The notes under the pieces: generated by a model
What the model saw: only the letters and a program-made list of their open reading frames with translations
Database searches by the model: none
Told to the model about the DNA's origin: nothing
Position numbers and translations under genes: made by a program
NCBI RefSeq assembly: GCF_024205745.1
Contig: NZ_CP073117.1
Span: 1,736,001 to 1,800,000 of the forward strand
Source: Neisseria subflava
Lineage (GTDB): Bacteria > Pseudomonadota > Gammaproteobacteria > Burkholderiales > Neisseriaceae
Direction: 5' to 3'
Length of the DNA: 64,000 bases
Part shown: positions 43,257 to 52,659 of the stretch, in pieces
Numbering within the stretch: position 1 is the first letter of the stretch
Layout of the letters: the number at the start of each line of letters is the position of its first letter

Positions 43257-43919
43257 TTATTCGACCCAAGTTACCATTTCTTCAATCGGTTTGCGTGATT
43301 TTTTAGTGATTTCTTTGGCGCGATAGCCGAATGTTGCCGCTACGGATACGCCCCATTCGTTGGCATCAAACAGGCCTTCTGCTGCCAATACTTCGTTCAT
43401 TTTGTCGTAGTTGAAGCCTTCGATTGGGCAGGAATTGATGCCGATGGCCGCTGCACCTGTGAGCATATTGGCCAAAGCAATATAGGTCTGCTTGCCGCTC
43501 CAGTCAAAGAGTGCGCGTTGGTCGTCGGCAATTTTAATGTCGGTTTCTTGGAAGCTTTTGTATCTTGCCAACGCTTTTTCCAGCTGCTCTCCTTGCAGGC
43601 CCCTGCGTTCGGCAACACTGCGGAAGAACGGGGTATCGTAACGGGCATTTTTCTTGGCAAGGATAATCACCAGATGGCTGCAGTCGTCCAGTTGGGATTG
43701 CATCCCCCAACTGAAAGGCTTGATTTTCTCACGCAGGGCTTTGTTTTGAATCACCAAGAATTTCCATGGCTCGGAGCCGACAGAGCTTGGGGAGAGGCGG
43801 GCAAATTCTAAAATCGCTGCAAAATCTTCTTGGCTGATTTTTTTATTGGGATCGTAATAACGGGTAGAGCAGCGATTTTCGAATACTTGCAGCATTTGTT
43901 CGCGTGTAATTTGATTCAT
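43257..43919 (-). CDS. NfsB-like oxygen-insensitive nitroreductase
   Basis: 220 residues. FMN-binding residues are seen in RCSTRYYDPNKKIS, RLSPSSVGSEPWKFLV and GINSCPIEGFNYDKM, with the C-terminal KSRKPIEEMV. It probably reduces nitroaromatics or quinones with NAD(P)H. Close relatives are widespread in Neisseria. Single gene with its own promoter region (43920-44100) that includes TATCATTACCGGCATAA. Confidence 0.88.
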   Translation of the reverse strand: MNQITREQMLQVFENRCSTRYYDPNKKISQEDFAAILEFARLSPSSVGSEPWKFLVIQNKALREKIKPFSWGMQSQLDDCSHLVIILAKKNARYDTPFFRSVAERRGLQGEQLEKALARYKSFQETDIKIADDQRALFDWSGKQTYIALANMLTGAAAIGINSCPIEGFNYDKMNEVLAAEGLFDANEWGVSVAATFGYRAKEITKKSRKPIEEMVTWVE

Positions 43920-44103
43920 CTGGTTTTCCTAATAAATGAAGATGTTATTCCAATATCCGGTTCCTTTTGAGGTATCATTACCGGCATAACCTTAATGAGG
44001 AAACAGGCTGGGGCAACACCATGTTAAATCAAACCTGACGCTCAGGCTATCTTTTAATTCTGAATTTCGCAAAAAAATTCGATAAAAATCAATATAAATA
44101 CGA

Positions 44104-44149
44104 AAAGGCCGTCTGAAACTTTAAACGTTTAAAGTTTCAGACGGCCTTT
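44104..44149. terminator. Long perfect uptake-sequence palindrome downstream of aspA
   Basis: The whole 46-base stretch is a palindrome: AAAGGCCGTCTGAAACTTTAAA, CG, then its complement. A 22-bp perfect stem, the longest in the window, ends the minus-strand aspA transcript. Confidence 0.9.
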
Positions 44150-44164
44150 GATTTCAAATCCTGA

Positions 44165-45562
44165 TTACAGATGAGGATTCATCAGGTTTTCAGGAGAGAG
44201 GATGCGGTTGAGTTCTTCTTCGCTCAACAGACCGCGCTCCAATACGACTTCGCGCACGCCTTTGCCGGTTTGGGCGCAGATTTTGCCGACCAAGTCGCCA
44301 TTGCGGTGGCCGATGTATGGGTTCAGATAAGTGACCAAACCGATGGAATTGAAGACGTAGTGTTCGCAGATTTCGCGGTTGACCGTAATGCCTTTGACGC
44401 ATTTGTCGGACAGGTTGACCGCGGCATTGCCCAAGAGGGAAATGGTTTCAAACATACATTGGGCGATTACCGGCTCCATAACGTTCAGCTGCAACTGACC
44501 TGCTTCGGCTGCGAAAGTGATGGTGGTGTCGTTGCCGATGACTTTGAAGCAGACTTGGTTGACGACCTCAGGAATCACAGGATTGACTTTGGCAGGCATG
44601 ATGGAAGAACCGGCCTGCAATTCAGGCAGGTTGATTTCTTTCAAACCGGCGCGCGGACCGGAAGAGAGCAGGCGCAGGTCGTTACAGATTTTGGATAGTT
44701 TAACGGCTGTGCGTTTCAATGCGCCGTGTACCATCACATATGCGCCGCAGTCGGAGGTCGCTTCGATCAGGTTTTCAGTCAGTTTGCAAGGCAGGCCGCT
44801 GACTTCGGAAAGTTTCTCAACGACCAAAGCCGCATAGCCTTTAGGCGTATTCACGCCCGTACCGATGGCAGTGGCGCCGAGGTTGACTTCAAGCAGCAGG
44901 GAGCGGGTGCGGTCGAGGTTGAGGATTTCTTCTTCCAACAACACTTGGAAAGATCGGAATTCTTGACCGGCAGTCATTGGTACGGCATCTTGAAGCTGGG
45001 TGCGGCCCATTTTCAAAACGTCTTTAAATTCTTCGGCTTTGGCGGCAAAGGCGTTTTTCAGGATAGCCAGTTTGTCGAGCAATTCGCCGATGCTGTAATA
45101 CACGGCGAGGCGGAAGCCGGTAGGGTAGGCGTCGTTGGTGGATTGGCTGGCGTTGACATGGTCCATCGGATTGACGATGTCGTAGTGGCCTTTTTCGTGT
45201 CCCAAGACTTCCAATGCGAGGTTGGCAATGACTTCGTTGGTATTCATGTTGACCGAAGTGCCGGCACCGCCTTGATAAACGTCGGACGGGAATTGGTCGA
45301 GACAGCGGCCTTTGACCAATACTTCATCGCAGGCTTTTTCGATGGCGGCCGCGATTTCCGGCTTGATGGCACCCAATGCGCCGTTGGCTTGCGCAGTGGC
45401 TTTTTTAACCATGACCATGCTGCGGACAAATTGCGGTACGTCGGAAATTTTTTGTGTGGAAATTTTAAAGTTTTCAATGGCGCGCAAAGTATGGATGCCC
45501 CAATATACTTCAGCAGGGATCTCGCGGTCGCCCAATAAATCGTGTTCGATTCGTACAGTCAT
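44165..45562 (-). CDS. aspA: Aspartate ammonia-lyase
   Basis: 465 residues, the normal length. It converts aspartate to fumarate and ammonia. The fumarase/aspartase signature [11 protein letters not shown] lies near 315-325, and the substrate motifs [11 protein letters not shown] (near 100) and [15 protein letters not shown] (near 138) are intact. Single gene, start with ATG after AAGGTAAGAGAA. Confidence 0.96.
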   Translation of the reverse strand: MTVRIEHDLLGDREIPAEVYWGIHTLRAIENFKISTQKISDVPQFVRSMVMVKKATAQANGALGAIKPEIAAAIEKACDEVLVKGRCLDQFPSDVYQGGAGTSVNMNTNEVIANLALEVLGHEKGHYDIVNPMDHVNASQSTNDAYPTGFRLAVYYSIGELLDKLAILKNAFAAKAEEFKDVLKMGRTQLQDAVPMTAGQEFRSFQVLLEEEILNLDRTRSLLLEVNLGATAIGTGVNTPKGYAALVVEKLSEVSGLPCKLTENLIEATSDCGAYVMVHGALKRTAVKLSKICNDLRLLSSGPRAGLKEINLPELQAGSSIMPAKVNPVIPEVVNQVCFKVIGNDTTITFAAEAGQLQLNVMEPVIAQCMFETISLLGNAAVNLSDKCVKGITVNREICEHYVFNSIGLVTYLNPYIGHRNGDLVGKICAQTGKGVREVVLERGLLSEEELNRILSPENLMNPHL

Positions 45563-45651
45563 TTCTCTTACCTTCTTGTATAGTTGTGTTGGTGTGCATT
45601 ATGCGTTTGGAACATTAGCCCAGTTCGGCAAGATTGTCCAGTTAATAAGGC

Positions 45652-45852
45652 TTAATCGTCAGGATGAAAGCGTGCCGCTTCGCGTTCCTTGGCAACCGTA
45701 TCTTTGTCTTTCAGCTTCGCGCCCAGGCCCAACATTTTTTCGTATTCGGATTGCGGCGTGCCGTCTTCCTGCATACCGAACGCGCTGGCATTGACCCAGA
45801 GGGCGAGTAGGGAAACGATAATGGCGAAAAAGCCGACGATATACCAAAACAT
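45652..45852 (-). CDS. Small single-helix membrane protein
   Basis: 66 residues. An N-terminal membrane helix (MFWYIVGFFAIIVSLLALWV) is followed by a charged soluble tail (SEYEKMLGLGAKLKDKDTVA onward). Ribosome site AAGGAAGAAAAA. No family was recognised; it could be a small subunit or an assembly factor of a membrane complex. Confidence 0.7.
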   Translation of the reverse strand: MFWYIVGFFAIIVSLLALWVNASAFGMQEDGTPQSEYEKMLGLGAKLKDKDTVAKEREAARFHPDD

Positions 45853-45986
45853 TTTTTTCTTCCTTGTGTGTCTGCGGGTGCAGATTGTTGTGGTTTGTAA
45901 AGATGTGAATGTAGCACAAACGCGGTTGGGTTTAAATTCTTCTCCCGCATCCTTTCATTGATTTACCTGTAAGTGTTTAGAAAGGA

Positions 45987-46022
45987 AAAGGCCGTCTGAA
46001 AAGTAAGACTTTTCAGACGGCC
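45987..46022. terminator. Uptake-sequence terminator downstream of the Cys/Gly peptide gene
   Basis: AAAAGGCCGTCTGAAAAGT pairs with ACTTTTCAGACGGCCT, 16 bp with a 3-base loop, directly downstream of the minus-strand peptide gene. Confidence 0.85.
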
Positions 46023-46043
46023 TCGGAGGCTTTGTCGGGAAGA

Positions 46044-46190
46044 TTAGCCGCCGCATGCACCGCAGCAACCGCCTTCGCTGTGACCGCCGCGTTTTTCTTC
46101 GTTGTTGATAACGGGCAGCTCGGTTTCTTCGGTTTGCTCTTTTTTATCTTCAGGCAAATCGTTCACTTTGATTTTGTTTTCTTCAGCCAT
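46044..46190 (-). CDS. 48-residue acidic peptide with Cys/Gly-rich tail
   Basis: ATG at 46190 with AGGATG 7-12 bases upstream; stop at 46044. An acidic, charged body (MAEENKIKVNDLPEDKKEQT, then EETELPVINNEEKRGGH) ends in SEGGCCGACGG. The leader-like part plus a glycine/cysteine tail recalls either a RiPP precursor or a metal-binding peptide. No modification enzyme is beside it; the next gene is a VIT1/CCC1-type metal transporter transcribed away. It is shorter than most gene finders accept, but the ribosome site, terminator and codon use support it. Confidence 0.7.
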   Translation of the reverse strand: MAEENKIKVNDLPEDKKEQTEETELPVINNEEKRGGHSEGGCCGACGG

Positions 46191-46490
46191 GATACATCCT
46201 TTCAATGAATTGAGGGGTGGAAAGATTCATAAAGATAGCATCTTTAAACGGATAAACCAAGCAGTACAAAACTGCCTTGTGATAATGCCATGACTTGGAA
46301 CAATAAATTTGCTTGTAAAAGAGTTAAGGCCGTCTGAAAAAATCCAAAGAGGAGTGTTGGTTTTTATGGTTTGAAATGGCAGCAGAAAGATTTAAGAATG
46401 CTTGATTTGAAGGGATACACTGACATTGATTTCAAAAAAAACAATACAATGTTACCATCATCTGGAAACAGCCAATTTATCGGAGCATAT

Positions 46491-47183
46491 ATGTATTCAT
46501 ACCACAGCGAACGCCATTTCAGCGACCGCAACAGCTGGCTTCGGGCAAGCGTATTGGGTGCTAATGACGGCCTGATTTCCACTGCCTCGCTGTTGACGGG
46601 CGTAGCCGCAGCCGCGCCAGATTTCCAAACCCTGCTGTTGACGGGCGTTTCTGCGCTTATCGGGGGCGCGGTGTCAATGGCGGCGGGGGAGTATGTTTCT
46701 GTGTCCAGCCAATCGGATACGGAAAAAGCCGATTTGCACAAAGAACGCTACGAATTGGCAAATAATCCTGATGCGGAGTTGGAAGAGCTGACTGAAATTT
46801 ACCGCCGTCGCGGTTTGTCCGACCCGCTCGCCGCAGAGGTGGCCAAAGCCTTGATGGAACACGATGCACTCGCCGCCCACGCGCGCGACGAAATCGGCAT
46901 TACCGAAACCTCTGCCGCCCAACCCATGCAGGCCGCTCTTGCTTCTGCCGCTTCATTTTGTGCAGGCGCGATTTTGCCTTTACTGGTCGCATTGACGGCT
47001 TCTAGTGCCATTGTTCCGGCCTTGGCAGTTTCCACTTTATGCGGACTGGCCGGACTGGGCTATGTCTCCGCCAAACTCGGCGGCGCGCCTGTCGTTCCTG
47101 CCGTTTTGCGCGTGTGTTTATGGGGCGTTGCGGCATTGGTGATAACCGGGTTTATTGGAAAACTGGCAGGCGTGGCTGTCTGA
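46491..47183 (+). CDS. VIT1/CCC1-family metal transporter
   Basis: 230 residues from the ATG at 46491 (GGAGCATAT upstream); a reading to 46371 adds 40 residues without support. The family motif ASVLGANDGLISTASLLTGV forms helix 1, GAVSMAAGEYVSVSSQSDTE helix 2, and a cytosolic metal-binding loop (EELTEIYRRRGLSDPLAAEV in pieces, with repeated Glu) precedes the last three helices. It probably exports Fe or Mn from the cytoplasm. Divergent from the Cys/Gly peptide gene. Confidence 0.88.
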   Translation: MYSYHSERHFSDRNSWLRASVLGANDGLISTASLLTGVAAAAPDFQTLLLTGVSALIGGAVSMAAGEYVSVSSQSDTEKADLHKERYELANNPDAELEELTEIYRRRGLSDPLAAEVAKALMEHDALAAHARDEIGITETSAAQPMQAALASAASFCAGAILPLLVALTASSAIVPALAVSTLCGLAGLGYVSAKLGGAPVVPAVLRVCLWGVAALVITGFIGKLAGVAV

Positions 47184-47247
47184 ATGTAAGGCCTTATATT
47201 CTTTTAAACCTGTATCCAGTAAAATTGAAAATCTATTTGATCGCTAA

Positions 47248-47276
47248 AGGCCGTCTGAAAATTTTTCAGACGGCCT
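47248..47276 (+). terminator. Uptake-sequence terminator after the VIT1-like gene
   Basis: AGGCCGTCTGAAAA pairs with TTTTCAGACGGCCT around a very short loop, 65 bases after the stop. Confidence 0.8.
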
Positions 47277-47313
47277 ATGGTGCTTGTATTTACTTATTAC
47301 AAACTGTTTTGTC

Positions 47314-50300
47314 ATGACTTATCCGATTCCCAAACCTCGTGAAAAATCCCGTTGGCTCAATCTGTCTCAAGGCTCGCTGCCCTTGGCTTTGGCGCGTTAT
47401 CTGCCGCATAAGCAGCTCAAGGTTGTCTTGACCCAAGATGCGGAACAGGCGCTACGCCTTCAGACGGCCTGGCTGTTTTTCCGTCCGCGCGATACGGCTG
47501 TGTTCCTGCCGGACTGGGAAACGCTGCCTTACGAGCGTTTTTCGCCGCATCAGGATTTGGTGTCGGAGCGGCTCTCGGCGTTGTGGCAGATTAAGAGCGG
47601 CGCGGCGGACGTGTTGTTCGTACCGGTTGCCACGGCGATGCAGAAGCTGTCGCCTGTGCTGTTTCTGGCAGGGCGCACGTTTTGGCTGAAAACAGGACAG
47701 ACTTTGGATATAGGCCGTCTGAAAAGCGATTTGGTGGATGCAGGTTATAACCATGTTTCCCACGTTGTCGCGGCGGGCGAGTTTGCTGTGCGCGGCGGCA
47801 TTGTTGATTTGTTCCCGATGGGCAGCGAGATGCCGTACCGCATAGATTTGTTCGACGATGAAATCGACAGCATCAAAACTTTCGATACCGAAACGCAACG
47901 CACCATTTCTCCCGTTTCCGAAATCCGCCTGTTGCCAGCACATGAGTTCCCCACCGACAGCGAGGCGCAAAAGATTTTCCGCAGCCGCTTTCGTGAGGAA
48001 GTCGATGGCAATCCGAACGATGCCGCTGTGTACAAAGCCGTCAGCAACGGCCACTTCGGCGCGGGCGTGGAATATTATCTGCCGCTGTTTTTTGAAAACG
48101 AGCTGGAAACGCTGTTTGACTATATCGGCGAAGATGCGCTGTTTGTCTCTTTGGGCGATGTTCACGCCGAGGCGAACCGCTTTTGGAGCGACGTCAAATC
48201 GCGTTACGCCATGGCTCAGGGCGACGAAACCTATCCGCCTTTGCTTCCACAGCATTTGTATCTCTCTGCTGATGTTTTTGCAGGCCTTCTGAAAAACTAC
48301 GGACAGGTGCTGCCCGATGTTTCCGGCAAGGAACATACTCTGCCCGACCTTGCCGTCAACCGTCAAGCAGATGAACCGTTGCAGGCATTGAAAGATTTTC
48401 AGACGGCCTTTGACGGACGAATTTTGCTGTGCGCCGAAAGTTTGGGACGGCGCGAAACCATGCTCGGTTTCTTGCAGCAAAACGGCTTAAAAGCCAAAAG
48501 CGTGTCCGACTGGCAGGGCTTTTTGTCGGCGCATGAGCCGCTGATGATTACAGTGGCGCCGTTGACTTACGGGTTTAAATTAGAAGATCAAAACATCGCG
48601 GTCATTACCGAATCCGATCTTTATCAATATGTCGCCCGCTCGCGCAAACATCATCGTAAGAAACACGCCGCCGTTTCAGACGGCCTGTTGCGCGACCTTG
48701 CCGAAATCAATATCGGCGATCCTGTTGTACACGAAGAACACGGCATCGGCCGATATATGGGCTTGGTCACAATGGACTTGGGCGATGAAACCAACGAAAT
48801 GATGTTGCTTGAATACGCAGGCGAAGCGCAGCTTTATGTGCCTGTTTCGCAACTGCATTTAATCAGCCGCTACTCCGGTCAGGCGCATGAAAACGTTACT
48901 TTGCACAAGCTCGGCAGCGGCGCGTGGAACAAGGCGAAGCGCAAAGCTGCAGAAAAAGCGCGCGACACCGCCGCCGAATTGCTCAATCTCTACGCCCAAC
49001 GCGCCGCCCAATCGGGACACAAGTTTGAAATCAACGAGTTGGACTATCAGGCGTTTGCCGACGGCTTCGGCTACGAAGAAACCGAAGACCAGGCCGCCGC
49101 CATCGCCGCCGTGATTAAAGACCTGACGCAGGCGAAGCCGATGGACCGCCTCGTGTGCGGCGATGTCGGTTTCGGCAAAACCGAAGTCGCCCTGCGCGCC
49201 GCGTTTGTGGCGGTGATGGGCGGCAAACAGGTCGCCGTACTCGCCCCGACCACACTTTTGGTCGAGCAGCACGCGCAAAATTTCGCCGACCGCTTCGCCG
49301 ATTTCCCTGTAAAAGTCGCCAGCCTTTCGCGTTTCAACAACAGTAAAGCCACCAAAGCCGCGCTGGAAGGCATGGCGGACGGCACGGTCGATATCGTTAT
49401 CGGCACGCACAAATTGGTGCAGGATGACATCAAATTCAAAAACTTAGGACTGGTGATTATTGATGAAGAACACCGCTTCGGCGTGCGCCAGAAAGAGCAG
49501 CTCAAACGCCTGCGCGCCAATGTCGACATCCTCACCATGACCGCCACGCCGATTCCGCGCACCCTCAGCATGGCGCTCGAAGGCCTGCGCGACTTCTCGC
49601 TCATTACCACCGCGCCCAGCCGCCGCCTCGCGGTAAAAACCTTTGTCAAACCCTTCAGCGAAGGCAGCGTGCGCGAAGCCGTATTGCGCGAACTCAAACG
49701 CGGTGGGCAGGTATTTTTCCTGCACAATGAAGTGGATACCATCGAAAACATGCGCGAGCGGCTCGAAACCCTGCTGCCCGAAGCCCGCATCGGCGTGGCG
49801 CACGGACAACTGCGCGAGCGCGAACTGGAACAAGTCATGCGCGACTTTTTGCAGCAAAGATTCAACGTATTGCTCTGTTCCACCATCATCGAAACCGGTA
49901 TCGACATCCCCAACGCCAACACCATCATCATCAACCGCGCCGACAAATTCGGACTGGCGCAACTTCACCAGCTTCGCGGGCGCGTCGGCCGCAGCCACCA
50001 CCAAGCCTACGCCTACCTGCTTACGCCCGAATACATCACCAAAGACGCAGAAAAACGCCTCGACGCCATCGCGGCGGCAGATGAACTCGGTGCGGGTTTC
50101 ACCCTAGCCATGCAGGATTTGGAAATCCGCGGCGCAGGCGAAATCCTCGGCGAAGGACAATCCGGCGAAATGATACAGGTCGGCTTCACGCTTTACACCG
50201 AAATGCTCAAACAAGCCGTCCGCGACCTCAAAAAAGGCCGCCAGCCCGACCTCGACGCACCATTGGGCATTACCACAGAAATCAAACTGCACAGCCCGGC

Positions 50301-50718
50301 ATTATTGCCAGAAGACTACTGCCCCGACATTCACGAGCGCCTCGTCCTCTACAAACGCCTCGCCGTCTGCGAAACCGTGCAGCAAATCAACGCCATACAC
50401 GAAGAACTCGTCGACCGCTTCGGCCTGCCCGAACAACCTGTCAAAACCCTCATCGAAAGCCACCACTTACGGCTTGCGGCAAAAGAACTGGGCATCGATG
50501 CCATTGATGCGACCAGCGAAGCGGTAACGGTAACCTTTGGCAAAAACAACAATGTCGATCCAACCGAAATCATTCTACTGATTCAGAGCGACAAAAGATA
50601 TCGCCTTGCCGGCGCGGATAAGCTGCGATTTACCGCGGAGATGGAAAATATCGAAGTGCGGATTAATACAGTGAAGAACGTATTGAAGACTTTGAAAGAA
50701 AGGGTGATGGTTAAGTAG
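47314..50718 (+). CDS. mfd: Transcription-repair coupling factor
   Basis: 1134 residues from the ATG at 47314. The UvrB-homology N-terminus (about 1-330) includes YERFSPHQDLVSERL. The RNA-polymerase-interacting domain starts near GDPVVHEEHGIGRYMGL (about 468-484). RecG-like translocase motifs follow: GDVGFGKTE (Walker A, about 615-623), DEEHRFG (Walker B, about 717-723), TATPIPRTL, and GRVGRSHHQAYAYLL. The C-terminal autoinhibitory domain follows. It removes stalled RNA polymerase and recruits UvrA. At least four uptake sequences lie inside the coding region (near 47459, 47712, 48403, 48675). Confidence 0.97.
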   Translation: MTYPIPKPREKSRWLNLSQGSLPLALARYLPHKQLKVVLTQDAEQALRLQTAWLFFRPRDTAVFLPDWETLPYERFSPHQDLVSERLSALWQIKSGAADVLFVPVATAMQKLSPVLFLAGRTFWLKTGQTLDIGRLKSDLVDAGYNHVSHVVAAGEFAVRGGIVDLFPMGSEMPYRIDLFDDEIDSIKTFDTETQRTISPVSEIRLLPAHEFPTDSEAQKIFRSRFREEVDGNPNDAAVYKAVSNGHFGAGVEYYLPLFFENELETLFDYIGEDALFVSLGDVHAEANRFWSDVKSRYAMAQGDETYPPLLPQHLYLSADVFAGLLKNYGQVLPDVSGKEHTLPDLAVNRQADEPLQALKDFQTAFDGRILLCAESLGRRETMLGFLQQNGLKAKSVSDWQGFLSAHEPLMITVAPLTYGFKLEDQNIAVITESDLYQYVARSRKHHRKKHAAVSDGLLRDLAEINIGDPVVHEEHGIGRYMGLVTMDLGDETNEMMLLEYAGEAQLYVPVSQLHLISRYSGQAHENVTLHKLGSGAWNKAKRKAAEKARDTAAELLNLYAQRAAQSGHKFEINELDYQAFADGFGYEETEDQAAAIAAVIKDLTQAKPMDRLVCGDVGFGKTEVALRAAFVAVMGGKQVAVLAPTTLLVEQHAQNFADRFADFPVKVASLSRFNNSKATKAALEGMADGTVDIVIGTHKLVQDDIKFKNLGLVIIDEEHRFGVRQKEQLKRLRANVDILTMTATPIPRTLSMALEGLRDFSLITTAPSRRLAVKTFVKPFSEGSVREAVLRELKRGGQVFFLHNEVDTIENMRERLETLLPEARIGVAHGQLRERELEQVMRDFLQQRFNVLLCSTIIETGIDIPNANTIIINRADKFGLAQLHQLRGRVGRSHHQAYAYLLTPEYITKDAEKRLDAIAAADELGAGFTLAMQDLEIRGAGEILGEGQSGEMIQVGFTLYTEMLKQAVRDLKKGRQPDLDAPLGITTEIKLHSPALLPEDYCPDIHERLVLYKRLAVCETVQQINAIHEELVDRFGLPEQPVKTLIESHHLRLAAKELGIDAIDATSEAVTVTFGKNNNVDPTEIILLIQSDKRYRLAGADKLRFTAEMENIEVRINTVKNVLKTLKERVMVK

Positions 50719-50807
50719 AGAGGTTAAGAAAAGGCCGTCTGAAAATACTGAAACTGTCGGCGATTGAAAATTGAGTCTAAGGCTGCTAAATCGATCAGGG
50801 AGTTATT

Positions 50808-51146
50808 ATGAAAATGAGGGTAATGATGCTGGGAGTAACAGGCTTGATATTATCCGGCTGCTTTTTCACTGATGAAATTAAGTTGGAAGATATTCAGAAT
50901 TTTAAAATTACAGTCAATGAAGCTAAGGGTTATAGACAGGTTCATTTGACAGGCTTATTAGGCAATAGCGCAATTGGTATTTCAGATATCAAAACAACTA
51001 GCCACAACGATGAGCTGAATATTACTTTATTTCAAAAATTAGCAGGTTCGGAATACTCAGGAACATTAGATAAAGAAATTGTTCTTGAAAGCAATATCAA
51101 GAAGATTACTTATGGTTCTAAACACGAGATGATATGGCAAGACTAA
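50808..51146 (+). CDS. Small lipoprotein of unknown function
   Basis: 112 residues. The signal MKMRVMMLGVTGLILSGC ends in a lipobox (LSGC, C18). The mature part is beta-rich and AT-rich in codon use relative to mfd. No family was recognised. It starts with ATG after AGGGAGTTATT and ends before an uptake-sequence hairpin at 51159. Confidence 0.78.
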   Translation: MKMRVMMLGVTGLILSGCFFTDEIKLEDIQNFKITVNEAKGYRQVHLTGLLGNSAIGISDIKTTSHNDELNITLFQKLAGSEYSGTLDKEIVLESNIKKITYGSKHEMIWQD

Positions 51147-51158
51147 AAATTATAGTAG

Positions 51159-51187
51159 AGGCCGTCTGAAAAAGATTCAGACGGCCT
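51159..51187. terminator. Uptake-sequence terminator after the small lipoprotein gene
   Basis: AGGCCGTCTGAA pairs with TTCAGACGGCCT with a 5-base loop, followed by TTTA. Also in position to end the convergent ArsR operon. Confidence 0.8.
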
Positions 51188-51240
51188 TTAAAAAAATTAT
51201 AAATGGATAGATTTTTTGGCTATCCTATTTCGGCAATATT

Positions 51241-51543
51241 TCAAGATTTTTCTGCGCAGAAAAAGGAATACAGCAACTGTATCATCTCGGTTACCCTCGG
51301 GTCGGCAATGTAATATTGCCGTTCCCGATGGTTCACTTCAAACGCTACCAAACCGGCTTCACGCAGTAGCGCTAATTGGCTGGACATTGCCGCTTGCGGC
51401 AGTCCGGATGATTCAGCCAACTCGGTTACATTGTGCGGCCTTTCATGTAGTTTGCACAATACGGCGAGACGGTTGGGATTGGCCAGAAGTTTGAGAAAAG
51501 CGGTGGCTTCTTCGTAGGGCGGTTGATTGTCGGCAATGGTCAT
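51241..51543 (-). CDS. ArsR-family regulator, probably sulfur-sensing
   Basis: 100 residues, winged HTH: LAESSGLPQAAMSSQLALLREAGLV (about 42-66) then the wing VNHRERQYYIADPRV. There is one Cys near residue 36 (AVLCKLHERP) and one near 96 (FFCAEKS). A pair placed like this is used by BigR/SqrR-type regulators that sense persulfide by disulfide formation. Its operon partners, a rhodanese and a DUF2892 protein, support a role in reactive-sulfur response. The exact sensor type is inferred. Confidence 0.8.
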   Translation of the reverse strand: MTIADNQPPYEEATAFLKLLANPNRLAVLCKLHERPHNVTELAESSGLPQAAMSSQLALLREAGLVAFEVNHRERQYYIADPRVTEMIQLLYSFFCAEKS

Positions 51544-51622
51544 TTTTCACGCTTTTCGGCAAATGAGGAGGTCGAATTATCAGTCATAATGGCCTCAGCA
51601 GCAACTTTCAGACGGCCTTTGC

Positions 51623-52144
51623 TTAATGGTTCCATGGCATTTTGGCCAGCAGGCGTGCCATGCCGCAGAATCCGGTTAGTCCGGCAGTTAACAGGCCTGC
51701 GCCGACCATCACGTCTATCAGATAAAACCAAGGCGATACCAGCCAACCTGCCAGCATGCCCAACAGAATCAAACTGCCCGCAATGGTTTGCACCTGCCGC
51801 ATGATATCCGGTGCGGCATGGTCGGTAACAATAGGAAGCCCTGCAGCCTTCCATGCCTGTAAGCCGCCTTCCAGAATATAGCATTCTCGACCTTGGCCAA
51901 GCACTGACAATATTGTTTCTGCCCGTGTTGTACGTTTACCGCTCAGACAATAAAAAATCAGGCATGGGGCTGTATCATCGGGCAGTTTGTCTCGCTGCTG
52001 TTCAGGCGGAAGGGATAATGCACCGACAATATGCCCGCCCCGATATTCGGCTTGGCTTCGGATGTCGACTGCCAGCGCGCCCTCACGGATTTTTGCCATT
52101 GCTTCGGAAGGCGTAATTCGCAGGAATTGTCCGACCGTACTCAT
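51623..52144 (-). CDS. Rhodanese domain fused to a DUF2892-type membrane segment
   Basis: 173 residues. The rhodanese domain (about 8-105) has the active-site loop CLSGKRTTRAE with the persulfide-carrying Cys near residue 70. Two hydrophobic helices follow (AGSLILLGMLAGWLVSPWFY and VGAGLLTAGLTGFCGMARLL). It carries sulfane sulfur at the inner membrane. It lies between a DUF2892 gene (12 bases upstream) and the ArsR regulator. Confidence 0.88.
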   Translation of the reverse strand: MSTVGQFLRITPSEAMAKIREGALAVDIRSQAEYRGGHIVGALSLPPEQQRDKLPDDTAPCLIFYCLSGKRTTRAETILSVLGQGRECYILEGGLQAWKAAGLPIVTDHAAPDIMRQVQTIAGSLILLGMLAGWLVSPWFYLIDVMVGAGLLTAGLTGFCGMARLLAKMPWNH

Positions 52145-52156
52145 GTTTTGCCTTCG

Positions 52157-52351
52157 TTATTTTTTGTTGATGCGGCAGGTGTTGATACCCAATAAGCTGT
52201 ACAGTGCGCAGTTGCCAATCAGTGCTGTACCCAAGGGGATGATGCCCAGCCAACCCCACCAGCCAATGTGTCCGGTAGCGGCTGCAGCAATCAGCGCTAC
52301 GCCAATCACAATACGGATTACGCGATCCAAAGTACCCAAGTTTCGTTTCAT
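52157..52351 (-). CDS. DUF2892 inner-membrane protein
   Basis: 64 residues, two membrane helices. NLGTLDRVIRIVIGVALIAA at the start and CALYSLLGINTC at the end (two Cys, YSLLGI pattern) are the DUF2892 signature. First gene of the minus-strand sulfur operon. Such proteins often accompany rhodaneses and sulfide enzymes. Ribosome site AAGGAGCAATAA. Confidence 0.88.
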   Translation of the reverse strand: MKRNLGTLDRVIRIVIGVALIAAAATGHIGWWGWLGIIPLGTALIGNCALYSLLGINTCRINKK

Positions 52352-52651
52352 TTTATTGCTCCTTGTTTAAGAATAAATTATCTATAAATAAATATATATA
52401 ACAAAAATCACATATAAGAAATATTATATCCCTAAAAATGACTTTGCCAAATTATTTATAACTATGCAGTTTGAAATAGGGATAGGTATTGGTTTGTTTG
52501 GTTGGTATAAATGATGGTTTAAGTATTTGATTTAAAATAAAGGAACGATTAAAGTTTCATATATAAAAAAGGCCGTCTGAAAACTGAATTTCGGCCTTTG
52601 CGTTTTAACAAGCTCGGTTATACAGTTTGTGAGTATGTAAACGAGGGGGCT
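52352..52651. other. AT-rich intergenic region upstream of the sulfur operon
   Basis: No gene is supported. The first 100 bases are strongly AT-rich (runs of ATATATA, AATATTATATCC) and should hold the promoter and ArsR operator of the minus-strand operon. One uptake sequence at 52570 begins an imperfect hairpin (AAAGGCC...GGCCTTT). Confidence 0.6.
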
Positions 52652-52659
52652 TTTTTATT

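Noticed and set aside
47452-48480. 342-codon open frame antisense to mfd
   Set aside because: It lies wholly within the conserved mfd gene, has no ribosome site and shows no domain; it reflects codon bias.
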